From JBQCDV01 sp051960855 (GTDB lineage: Bacteria > Actinomycetota > Actinomycetes > JAJZTN01), in the NCBI GenBank assembly GCA_051960855.1, contig JBQCDV010000059.1, positions 1-25,379 of the forward strand: a stretch of DNA of 25,379 nucleotides, in the 5' to 3' direction. Positions 7,225 through 13,632 of the stretch are shown in pieces. Each line of letters begins with the position of its first letter. Position 1 is the stretch's first letter. The notes beneath the pieces are model-generated. The model did no database searches. It was given only the letters and a program-made list of their open reading frames with translations, and was not told the DNA's origin. Position numbers and translations under genes: made by a program.

Positions 7225-8130
7225 GTGAACGACCGGCGCTCGCGACTGCTGTCCCCTCCCGGAGGGCGAACAGAGGACCCGCAGGACTGGCAGCCGAGCG
7301 ACGTACAGCGGTCGCGCGACGCCTGGCGCCGGTCGCGCACGCGCCGTTCCAGCCTCATCGCCGTCGTGGCCACCGTCGTCTTCGTGACGGCGGTGGTCAT
7401 CGGCGCGGTCAGCTCCCCCGGCTGGTCCCGGGTCCAGTCGTCCTTCCTGGATCCGACCATCGCCCGCTCCTCGCTCGTCCCGATCCTGCAGGGGCTGTGG
7501 CTCAACATCCGTGTGCTCGCCGTCTGCGAGGTGCTGATCCTCGGTCTCGGGCTGCTCATCGCGGCGCTGCGAACTCTGCGCGGGCCTGTCTTCTTCCCGC
7601 TGCGGGCGCTGGGCGCGATCTACACCGACGTCTTCCGCGGCATGCCGCTGATCGTCCTGCTCTACCTCATCGGCTTCGGCCTCCCGGGCCTGCGCCTGCA
7701 AGGCGTCCCCAACGACCCGGCCATCCTCGGCAGCATCGCCCTGGTCCTCTGCTACACCGCCTACGTCGCGGAGGTGTTCCGAGCAGGGATCGCCTCCGTC
7801 CATCCCTCGCAGCGCGCCGCCGCTCGCTCGCTCGGCCTGAGCTACCGGCAGACGCTGCGCATCGTCGTTCTGCCCCAGGCCGTCCGACGGGTGCTGCCGG
7901 CTCTGCTCAACGACTTCGTCGCGTTACAGAAGGACGTCGGCCTGATCTCCGTACTCGGCGCGATCGACGCGGTCAAGGCGGCGCAGATCGAGTCGGCGCG
8001 GTACTTCAACTTCACGCCGTATGTGGTGGTGGGCCTCATCTTCGTGGCGATGGCCATCCCCACCGCCCGCCTCGCAGACTGGGCGGCCGCGCGGGTGGAT
8101 CGCCGCATCACGCAGGGCGGTGTGGTGTGA
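7225..8130 (+). CDS. Amino acid ABC transporter permease (HisM/GlnP type)
   Basis: A 301-aa integral membrane permease. A charged ~40-residue cytoplasmic N-terminus precedes a first helix (SLIAVVATVVFVTAVVIGAV) and several further hydrophobic segments. The EAA-type loop that docks the ATPase is seen as SQRAAARSLGLSYRQTLRIV followed by LPQAVRRVLPALLND. The segment TDVFRGMPLIVLLYLIGF is typical of the polar amino acid permease family. The chosen start is GTG at 7225. The stop overlaps the ATPase GTG by 4 nt. With only one permease gene present, a homodimeric channel is expected. Confidence 0.93.
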   Translation: MNDRRSRLLSPPGGRTEDPQDWQPSDVQRSRDAWRRSRTRRSSLIAVVATVVFVTAVVIGAVSSPGWSRVQSSFLDPTIARSSLVPILQGLWLNIRVLAVCEVLILGLGLLIAALRTLRGPVFFPLRALGAIYTDVFRGMPLIVLLYLIGFGLPGLRLQGVPNDPAILGSIALVLCYTAYVAEVFRAGIASVHPSQRAAARSLGLSYRQTLRIVVLPQAVRRVLPALLNDFVALQKDVGLISVLGAIDAVKAAQIESARYFNFTPYVVVGLIFVAMAIPTARLADWAAARVDRRITQGGVV

Positions 8131-8897
8131 CGAGCCAGCAGTCCCGGTCCGGCCAGCAGGTCCTGTCCTGCGAGGGCGTCCGCAAGCGGTTCGGCGACAC
8201 CGTCGTCCTCGACGGGATCGACCTGTCGGTGGCCGAGCACCAGGTCGTCGTGCTGATCGGCGCCAGCGGGTCCGGCAAGTCCACCTTGCTGCGCTGCATC
8301 AACCTGCTGGAGACCGTCGACGACGGCGTCATCCGCCTCGACGGCGAGGACATCACCGACCCGCGCGTCAACGCCGACCTCGTGCGCCGCCGCATCGGCG
8401 TGGTCTTCCAGTCCTACAACCTGTTTCCGCACATGAGCGCCCTCGACAACGTCGCGCTCGCGCCGACCGTCGTGCACGGCGTGTCGCGGAAGGAGGCGCG
8501 CGACCGAGCCCGCGCGCTGCTCACCCGGGTCGGCCTCGGCGACAAGTGCGACGAGTACCCCGACCGCCTCTCGGGGGGACAGCAGCAGCGCACCGCGATC
8601 GCGCGCGCCATCGCCGGCGACGTTCGGCTGTTGCTGCTGGACGAGATCACCAGCGCCCTCGACCCAGAACTGGTCGGCGAGGTGCTGCACCTGGTGCGCG
8701 AGCTCAAGGACGACGGGATGACGATCCTCATGGCGACGCACGAGATGGGCTTCGCGAAGCAGGCCGCCGACCGGGTCTGCTTCCTCGACGGCGGCCGCCT
8801 GCTCGAGGAGGGTCCGCCCGAGCAGATCCTCGGCGCGCCGCGGCAGCCCCGGACTCAGCAGTTCCTCGCCCGCATCCTCGAAGCCGGCCGGCTCTGA
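8127..8897 (+). CDS. Amino acid ABC transporter ATP-binding protein (GlnQ family)
   Basis: A 256-aa ABC ATPase that powers the importer. Walker A GASGSGKST is at 45-53, the Q-loop glutamine is Q95 (VFQSYNLFPH), the signature LSGGQ is at 148-152, Walker B LLLLDE at 168-173, the D-loop SALD at 176-179 and the H-loop histidine is H205 in MATHEMGFA. These spacings and SYNLFPHMSALDN match the GlnQ/HisP class. The GTG at 8127 overlaps the permease stop (GTGA), and an in-frame extension upstream runs through the permease gene in another frame. The homocysteine methyltransferase begins 4 nt after the stop. Confidence 0.96.
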   Translation: MTSQQSRSGQQVLSCEGVRKRFGDTVVLDGIDLSVAEHQVVVLIGASGSGKSTLLRCINLLETVDDGVIRLDGEDITDPRVNADLVRRRIGVVFQSYNLFPHMSALDNVALAPTVVHGVSRKEARDRARALLTRVGLGDKCDEYPDRLSGGQQQRTAIARAIAGDVRLLLLDEITSALDPELVGEVLHLVRELKDDGMTILMATHEMGFAKQAADRVCFLDGGRLLEEGPPEQILGAPRQPRTQQFLARILEAGRL

Positions 8898-8901
8898 CGC
8901 C

Positions 8902-9915
8902 ATGAGAGCCCAACCCCCCGGCCCGAACGACGCAGCCTCGCTCCCCGCCGTGCTCACCCAGCGCGCCGTCGTGCTCGACGGCGGATTGGCGACCCAGCTC
9001 GAGGCCGACGGTCACGACCTCTCCGGGGTCCTGTGGTCGGCCCGACTGCTGGCGGAGCAGCCCGAGGCGGTCGTCGCGGCGCACCGGGCCTACCTCGACG
9101 CCGGGGCCGAGGTCATCGAGACCGCGAGCTACCAGGCGTCATTCGAGGGCTTCGAGCGAGCCGGCATCGACCGCCGGACGGGACAGCAGCTGCTGCGTCG
9201 CAGCGTCGAGCTGGCCCGCCAGGCGATCGAGGAGTGGGGTGCCACGACGGGCGGAGCGGCGTCGACCGGCGGAGCAGCACCTGTTGTCCCGACCGGCGCG
9301 ACTCCGGGCTTCTCGCCCCGCTGGGTCGCCGCCTCCGTCGGGCCCTACGGCGCCATGCTCGCCGATGGCTCGGAGTACACCGGCACCTACGGCGTGGGCG
9401 GCGATCCGGTGTCGGTCGAGGCGCTGCGTCGGTTCCACCGGCCCCGGCTCGAGGCACTGGCCGAGGCCGAGCCCGACGTCTTCGCGGTGGAGACCGTTCC
9501 CTGCCTGCGCGAGGTCGAAGCGGTCGCGTCCGAGCTCGAGGCGCTGGGACTGCCCGGCTGGATCTCGGTGACGGTCGCTGACGGCCGCCTCCGCAGCGGC
9601 GAGAGCCTAGGTGAGGCCTTCGACGTCGCGGCGACGGGGCGCACCGTCATCGCCGTCGGCGTCAACTGCTCGGCGCCGGAGGACGTGGACCAGGCCCTCG
9701 CCGTCGCCGCCGCCTCCCGGGCCCGCGACCTCCCGCTGGTGGTCTACCCCAACAGCGGCGAGGGGTGGGATGCGAGCACGGGCGGGTGGCGAGGGACAGC
9801 GACATTCGGGAGTGAGCGGGTGCACGACTGGCTCGCGGCCGGCGCCCGGCTCGTCGGCGGCTGCTGCCGTGTCGGGCCCGAGCAGATCGCCCAGCTGGCC
9901 CGCCTGGCGGACTGA
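8902..9915 (+). CDS. mmuM: Homocysteine S-methyltransferase
   Basis: A 337-aa zinc-dependent methyltransferase that makes methionine from homocysteine, classically using S-methylmethionine (or S-adenosylmethionine) as donor. The barrel start VLDGGLATQLEADGHDL and ETASYQASFEGF are family signatures. The zinc-binding cysteines are C256 in GVNCSAPEDV and the pair C321-C322 in GGCCRVGPEQI. A Gly/Thr/Ala-rich insert lies at about 113-137. ATG at 8902 is used; GTG at 8950 is an in-frame alternative closer to the conserved domain. No strong Shine-Dalgarno is present, but only 4 nt separate it from the ATPase stop, so it is likely coupled to the transporter. Confidence 0.92.
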   Translation: MRAQPPGPNDAASLPAVLTQRAVVLDGGLATQLEADGHDLSGVLWSARLLAEQPEAVVAAHRAYLDAGAEVIETASYQASFEGFERAGIDRRTGQQLLRRSVELARQAIEEWGATTGGAASTGGAAPVVPTGATPGFSPRWVAASVGPYGAMLADGSEYTGTYGVGGDPVSVEALRRFHRPRLEALAEAEPDVFAVETVPCLREVEAVASELEALGLPGWISVTVADGRLRSGESLGEAFDVAATGRTVIAVGVNCSAPEDVDQALAVAAASRARDLPLVVYPNSGEGWDASTGGWRGTATFGSERVHDWLAAGARLVGGCCRVGPEQIAQLARLAD

Positions 9916-9925
9916 CAGGGAAGGC

Positions 9926-9957
9926 GGCTGGCGAGCACGCCTCGCCTTTCGCCAGTC
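9926..9957. terminator. Hairpin between convergent genes; candidate bidirectional terminator
   Basis: CTGGCGA at 9928-9934 pairs with TCGCCAG at 9949-9955 around a 14-nt loop, and the stem can extend by two weaker pairs. It occupies the 46-nt gap between the convergent mmuM and membrane-protein genes. Confidence 0.5.
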
Positions 9958-9961
9958 CTCC

Positions 9962-10654
9962 TCACTCGACGGCTGTCACCGGCACCGCGGGTTGCGCAAA
10001 GTCGACGGGGCTCGGTCCGGACGAGGGGGCTTTCAGCAGAGAACGCGCGGCGGGCACGAACGCTGCCATCGCGGCTACCAGCCCGAGGATCCCAGCGATG
10101 GGGCTTCCCGTGCTGCCGCTGGCGACGAAGACCACCGCCGCCACGAGCGCCCACACCGGGACGCGCCGGGCGCGGAGCAGACCGGCAAGCAGCACGATCG
10201 GCCCGAGCATCATGCCGACGATGAACAGCAGGATCAGGACCGCGAGCAGCGGATAGGACTCGGAGGCTGCGTCGATCGCCGTCAGCTGGGGCGCAGGAGT
10301 CTTGGCCTCGGCGAAGAGCGCGTAGGGCGCGTAGAAGGCAACGGTGTGCCCGAGCGAAGCCAGGGCTCCGAGACCGACCAGGCTCGCGCCGACCGTCGTG
10401 AGCCGTGCCCCTCGCCCCCGTGTGGTGAGCAGCAGACCGACGACGCCCGGCACGAAGCAGATGGCAGAGGCCAGGCTCAGCAGCCCTGCCGCTAGCCACG
10501 CGCCGGAGTGCTCAGCCACAGCGGCCGTGATGGCGGCCGGAGTCGGTGTGCCGGAGGGTACGACCACGCGGCGTAGTAGGTCGGCAAGGGTGAACAGCAG
10601 CGGCCCGAGGACCAGGCCGGTGGCTGCCAGGCGGAGGTGAGGTGCGGTTCTCAT
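9962..10654 (-). CDS. Hypothetical multi-pass membrane protein
   Basis: A 230-aa protein with about six hydrophobic segments, at roughly 9-28, 51-76, 84-106, 133-160, 166-181 and 184-203. An external or cytoplasmic loop lies near 110-132, and the proline-rich soluble tail runs from 208 to 230. I recognise no catalytic motif and cannot assign a family with confidence. ATG at 10654 is chosen; GTG at 10678 would add 8 residues and is also possible. It diverges from the histidine kinase gene, and the intervening palindrome at 10699-10715 could control both. A role linked to the two-component system, such as its regulon member, is inference from position only. Confidence 0.8.
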   Translation of the reverse strand: MRTAPHLRLAATGLVLGPLLFTLADLLRRVVVPSGTPTPAAITAAVAEHSGAWLAAGLLSLASAICFVPGVVGLLLTTRGRGARLTTVGASLVGLGALASLGHTVAFYAPYALFAEAKTPAPQLTAIDAASESYPLLAVLILLFIVGMMLGPIVLLAGLLRARRVPVWALVAAVVFVASGSTGSPIAGILGLVAAMAAFVPAARSLLKAPSSGPSPVDFAQPAVPVTAVE

Positions 10655-10698
10655 GCGGACACCGTGCTCGCCGTCCACCGCCCGGCGCGTCCCCCGCC

Positions 10699-10715
10699 GT
10701 GACGTTTGCCGTCAC
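10699..10715. promoter_or_regulatory. Palindrome GTGACG-N5-CGTCAC; candidate operator
   Basis: Perfect 6-bp arms separated by 5 nt lie in the 132-bp divergent region between the membrane-protein gene and the histidine kinase gene. The shape suits a dimeric regulator, for example the NarL-type response regulator encoded just downstream. Binding is inferred only. Confidence 0.45.
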
Positions 10716-10772
10716 CCGTGAGATTGAGCTGCGTCATCCGCGATGTGGACCCTCTGGCAAGGGTCGCGCACC

Positions 10773-10778
10773 TAGCAT
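10773..10778 (+). promoter_or_regulatory. Candidate -10 TAGCAT for the two-component operon
   Basis: TAGCAT ends 8 nt before the ATG at 10787 and no Shine-Dalgarno intervenes. This predicts transcription starting at or next to the start codon. Confidence 0.45.
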
Positions 10779-10786
10779 CCCCACTC

Positions 10787-11941
10787 ATGGGACGTCGGCT
10801 GCTGCCCAGCCCGCTTGGGCGGCTGCCCTTGACCGACGCAGCGCTGGCGCTCGGGCTGGCGGTCCTCGCCGTGGGCGGCCTGCTGTCCGGGCAGGTGCAG
10901 GAGCAGCCGCTGTCGGTGACGCTTCCCGTCGCTGTGGTCTCGACCCTTGTCCTCGCTGCGCGCAGCCGGTTCCCGCTGAGCGTCACGGCGACGGTGTCCG
11001 TGCTCGCGGTGGTCCAGGCGCTCCTGGCCAACCGGGGGTCGGGGACGCTCTGGGCGCTCGTGGCTTTTCTCGTGTGCGCCTACACCGTGGCGGCCGAGCG
11101 GGATGAGGGGGCGGCCCTGGTCGGGTTGGGGCTGGTGTTGGGCGCCCAGTTCCTCGACGAGTGGCTCGATCAGGGGACCGACTACGCCTTCGATGCGCTC
11201 GTCTTCGGCGGTGTCTGGCTGTTTGGGCGAGGCACCCGGTCCTGGCGCAACCAGGCAGTGCGAGCCGAGCAGCACCGGCACGACCTGGCGCGCATCGCCG
11301 TCGCCGAAGAGCGCACGCGGATCGCGCGGGACCTGCACGATGTCGTCGCGCACAGTCTCACCGTCATCGCCGTGCAGGCCGACGCCGCTGAGGCGGCGCT
11401 GGGCCGCCGGCCAGAGCTCGCCGGCCCCCCGCTGCTCGCGATCCGCGACAGCGCCCGCGACGCGCTCGTCGACATGCGCCAGCTGCTGCACGTGCTGCGA
11501 GGCGGCCATGAGCTCGACGACGCCCCCCTCGACCCTGCGCGCGGCCTCGCGGACCTCCACCACCTGGTCGTCCGCATGCGTGCGGCCGGGCTCCCGGTCA
11601 GTGCCGACATTGAGCCGGAAGGCCAGCTGACGGCAGGCCTCGAGCTCACGGCCTACCGCATCGTCCAGGAGGCGCTGACCAACGCCCAGCGGCACGCCGA
11701 CGGGGCCCCCACGACACTCGTGGTGCGCCGCCACGGCCAGGTCCTGCAGGTGGAGGTCCGCAATGCACGGCCCTCCTCGCAGCACCAGGGGCCCGGCGAG
11801 CTGTCCACCGGCCACGGCCTGCTCGGCGTCCGCGAGCGAGTCGAGGCCGCGGGCGGCGCGCTGGAGGTCGGTCCCACAGCGGACGGCGGCTTCGCCGTCG
11901 TCGCCCGGTTGCCGGTCCAGCCGACCGAGGTGTACCGGTGA
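10787..11941 (+). CDS. Two-component sensor histidine kinase (HisKA_3/NarX-like)
   Basis: A 384-aa membrane kinase. Several hydrophobic segments fill about residues 17-145, with almost no extracellular loop, so a membrane-associated signal is likely. The dimerisation/phosphoacceptor block is ERTRIARDLHDVVAHSL with phospho-acceptor H184. The ATPase domain shows the N-box N299 in EALTNAQRHA and the G-box GHGLLGVRERV from 342. This is the class paired with NarL/LuxR-type regulators. ATG at 10787 is preferred over an in-frame upstream ATG at 10706, since the latter would place the candidate -10 inside the gene. Its TGA overlaps the regulator GTG by 4 nt. The signal is unknown. Confidence 0.93.
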   Translation: MGRRLLPSPLGRLPLTDAALALGLAVLAVGGLLSGQVQEQPLSVTLPVAVVSTLVLAARSRFPLSVTATVSVLAVVQALLANRGSGTLWALVAFLVCAYTVAAERDEGAALVGLGLVLGAQFLDEWLDQGTDYAFDALVFGGVWLFGRGTRSWRNQAVRAEQHRHDLARIAVAEERTRIARDLHDVVAHSLTVIAVQADAAEAALGRRPELAGPPLLAIRDSARDALVDMRQLLHVLRGGHELDDAPLDPARGLADLHHLVVRMRAAGLPVSADIEPEGQLTAGLELTAYRIVQEALTNAQRHADGAPTTLVVRRHGQVLQVEVRNARPSSQHQGPGELSTGHGLLGVRERVEAAGGALEVGPTADGGFAVVARLPVQPTEVYR

Positions 11942-12615
11942 GCGGTAGCCCAGTCAGCGTCGTGCTGTGCGACGACCAGGAGCTCGTGCGCGCCGGCCTG
12001 CGCCTGATCCTCGATCTGGCCGACGGCGTGGAGGTGGTCGGGGAGGCCGCGGACGGCCAGGAGGGGCTGCGGCTTCTCCGGGAGCTGACACCTCAGGTCG
12101 CCCTCATGGATGTGCGGATGCCGCGGATGGACGGCATCGAGGCGACGCGGGAGGTGGTGCGATCGGGCCTGCCCACCCGCGTCCTGATGCTGACGACCTT
12201 CGACCTTGACGAGCTGGTCTTCGCCGCGATGTCCGCCGGCGCCTCCGGCTTCCTCCTGAAGGACGCGCCGCGCGAGCAGCTGGTCGCCGCCGTGCAGATG
12301 GTCGCGCGGGGTGATGCCGTCCTCGCACCCGTCGTCACACGACGCCTCGTCGAACGCTTCGTGTCCGCGCCCGCCCCCTCCGGAGGCCTACCGGCGGTCC
12401 TCGCGTCGTTGAGCGAGCGCGAGCTGGAGGTCTTCGGCCTGCTGGCGCAGGGGAGGTCGAACGCCGAGATCGCCGCTGCGCTCTTCCTCGGCGAGGCCAC
12501 CGTGAAGACCCACGTCGCGCGGATCCTCATGAAGCTCGACCTGCGAGACCGGGTCCAGGCCGTCGTGCTCGGCTACGAGTCGGGGTACCTCCAGCCCGGA
12601 CGCAGGACTGGCTAG
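11938..12615 (+). CDS. NarL/LuxR-family response regulator
   Basis: A 225-aa response regulator. The receiver domain occupies about 6-122 with acidic residues D12 and D13, phosphoacceptor D58 in VALMDVRMP, the switch T86 and K108 in LLKDAP. A LuxR-type helix-turn-helix follows at about 157-215 (LSERELEVFGLLAQG, NAEIAAALFLGEATVKTHV). All phosphotransfer residues are intact. It is cotranscribed and translationally coupled with the kinase through a GTGA overlap. Targets are unknown; the palindrome in the upstream divergent region is a reasonable candidate for autoregulation. The 104-nt gap downstream holds only a weak 5-bp stem (12635-12650). Confidence 0.95.
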   Translation: MSGSPVSVVLCDDQELVRAGLRLILDLADGVEVVGEAADGQEGLRLLRELTPQVALMDVRMPRMDGIEATREVVRSGLPTRVLMLTTFDLDELVFAAMSAGASGFLLKDAPREQLVAAVQMVARGDAVLAPVVTRRLVERFVSAPAPSGGLPAVLASLSERELEVFGLLAQGRSNAEIAAALFLGEATVKTHVARILMKLDLRDRVQAVVLGYESGYLQPGRRTG

Positions 12616-12706
12616 CGGCGTCGTTCCATTCCACGCCGGTAACACCCGGCCCGGCGCTCTATCGCTTGTAGTGCAACCTCCTCAGGCCGACTCGACGTGC
12701 TGGCTC

Positions 12707-12712
12707 TAAGGT
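12707..12712 (+). promoter_or_regulatory. Candidate -10 TAAGGT for the hydrolase gene
   Basis: TAAGGT ends 7 nt before the ATG at 12720. The AAGG in it could also act as a rather distant Shine-Dalgarno, so the leaderless reading is less certain here. Confidence 0.3.
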
Positions 12713-12719
12713 CAAGGCC

Positions 12720-13301
12720 ATGGCGGAAGTTCTCCTTTTTCACCATGCGCACGGGCAAACACCGGGCTTTCTAGAGTTCGCCCAGGAGCTGCGCCGCGCC
12801 GGCCACGGTGTCCACACCCCCGACCTGTTCGAGGGTCGCGTGTTCGACGACCTCGAGGACGGCATCCATCACGCCGATGCCATCGGCGAGGAGCGGATGT
12901 TCGCGATCGCGCGGCGCGCCGCCGATGAGCTGCCGCACGACATCGTCTATGCCGGTATCTCGCTGGGCGTGATGCCGGCGCAGGCCCTTGCGCAGCAACG
13001 GCCTGGGGCACTCGGGCTTCTCAGCTACTGCGCAGCCGTGCCTCCGCACTTCTTTGGCGCGTGGCCGGACCACATGCCCTCGCAGTTGCACACCACCGCC
13101 GAGGACCCGTGGACGTCACGCGAGGAGCTGGCCGAGACGACGGCGGCCATGCCCAACGTGGAGTTGTTCGAATACCCCGGCTCCGGCCATCTCTTCTTCG
13201 AGCCGGCCTCGCCCGACTACGACGGCCACGGTGCCGAGCTGGTGCTCAAGCGGACGCTGGACTTCCTGCTGCGGGTCTCCGCCCCCGCCGGCCAGGAGTA
13301 G
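12720..13301 (+). CDS. Dienelactone hydrolase family protein (alpha/beta hydrolase)
   Basis: A 193-aa cytosolic alpha/beta hydrolase of the dienelactone hydrolase group. The nucleophile elbow is GISLG with S81, so it has serine rather than the cysteine of classical dienelactone hydrolases. The catalytic histidine is probably H157 in PGSGHLFFEP. The oxyanion region FHHAHGQTPG near the N-terminus and HTPDLFEGRVFDDLEDG at 32-48 are typical of the actinobacterial subgroup. It is a single gene with its own probable promoter, followed by a strong hairpin. The substrate is unknown, and nothing nearby indicates aromatic catabolism. Confidence 0.88.
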   Translation: MAEVLLFHHAHGQTPGFLEFAQELRRAGHGVHTPDLFEGRVFDDLEDGIHHADAIGEERMFAIARRAADELPHDIVYAGISLGVMPAQALAQQRPGALGLLSYCAAVPPHFFGAWPDHMPSQLHTTAEDPWTSREELAETTAAMPNVELFEYPGSGHLFFEPASPDYDGHGAELVLKRTLDFLLRVSAPAGQE

Positions 13302-13330
13302 CACCGGTCCGATCACGGCACCCCGCCACG

Positions 13331-13387
13331 CTACGAACGACGGAGGCCGTCCCCCACGTCCTGGGGAACGGCCTCCGTCGTTCGTAG
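13331..13387. terminator. Perfect 20-bp hairpin, strong bidirectional terminator candidate
   Basis: Arms at 13331-13350 and 13368-13387 are perfectly complementary over 20 bp, beginning CTACGAACGACGG. The inner CCCCC/GGGG can extend the stem. It begins 30 nt after the hydrolase stop and also lies downstream of the minus-strand small ORF, so it could end transcription from either side. There is no U-tract, as is common in high-GC Actinobacteria. Confidence 0.85.
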
Positions 13388-13390
13388 TGG

Positions 13391-13407
13391 GCGCCCTCTT
13401 CGGGCGC
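13391..13407. terminator. Second hairpin GCGCCC-N5-GGGCGC
   Basis: Perfect 6-bp arms at 13391-13396 and 13402-13407 enclose TCTTC. It sits between the long hairpin and the stop codon of the minus-strand small ORF (12 nt from that stop) and may act with the long hairpin. Confidence 0.5.
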
Positions 13408-13418
13408 AGTCGCCGCCG

Positions 13419-13514
13419 TCAGAGGCGGGTGCGGCGAGGGTTCGCGACGCTCGTCTCGTCACTGCTGTCGTTGTCGCTGGAGGGGGCAACGGCGGGGCGG
13501 GACGAGAGGATCAT
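13419..13514 (-). CDS. Predicted 31-aa small protein, previously overlooked size class
   Basis: ATG at 13514-13512, 31 codons, TGA at 13421-13419. A perfect AAGGAG Shine-Dalgarno at 13525-13520 lies 5 nt upstream. Nearly all third codon positions are G or C, as in neighbouring genes. The product begins MILSSRPAVAPSS, has a Ser/Asp-rich acidic centre (SSDNDSSDETS, residues 12-22) and ends with a basic stretch (PRRTRL). It has no hydrophobic helix or cysteine. It lies 118 nt past the purB stop on the same strand and just upstream of two hairpins, forming a complete small transcription unit. I do not recognise it. Function is unknown, and expression is inferred from the ribosome-binding site and architecture only. 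Confidence 0.5.
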   Translation of the reverse strand: MILSSRPAVAPSSDNDSSDETSVANPRRTRL

Positions 13515-13546
13515 GCGAGCTCCTTCTGCGGCGTCGTGACGTACAC

Positions 13547-13563
13547 CCGCTGCAGCGCAGCGG
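13547..13563. other. Short perfect hairpin upstream of the small ORF
   Basis: CCGCTGC (13547-13553) and GCAGCGG (13557-13563) flank a 3-nt loop. It lies 33 nt upstream of the small-ORF start and about 70 nt past the purB stop. It could be a weak purB terminator or a structure in the small-ORF leader. The rest of 13564-13632 shows nothing I can assign. Confidence 0.4.
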
Positions 13564-13632
13564 ACGCCCTACTCCTTCCCACGCCGAGCCGCCGAGGCGC
13601 GTGATCTGCCTCACTCGTGGTGGGAAAGGCGC

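Noticed and set aside
8898..8960. A SAM or methionine riboswitch for the homocysteine methyltransferase
   Set aside because: Only 4 nt separate it from the upstream gene, and the upstream leader at 6049-6212 shows no SAM-riboswitch motif.
12616..12719. A terminator after the response regulator
   Set aside because: The only stem I found (GCCGG/CCGGC, 12635-12650) is 5 bp and weak, so I did not list it as a feature.
13419..13632. The small ORF as an attenuation leader peptide
   Set aside because: It has no run of one amino acid codon, and the next gene downstream on its strand is not within reach: the next gene is convergent and strong hairpins intervene.
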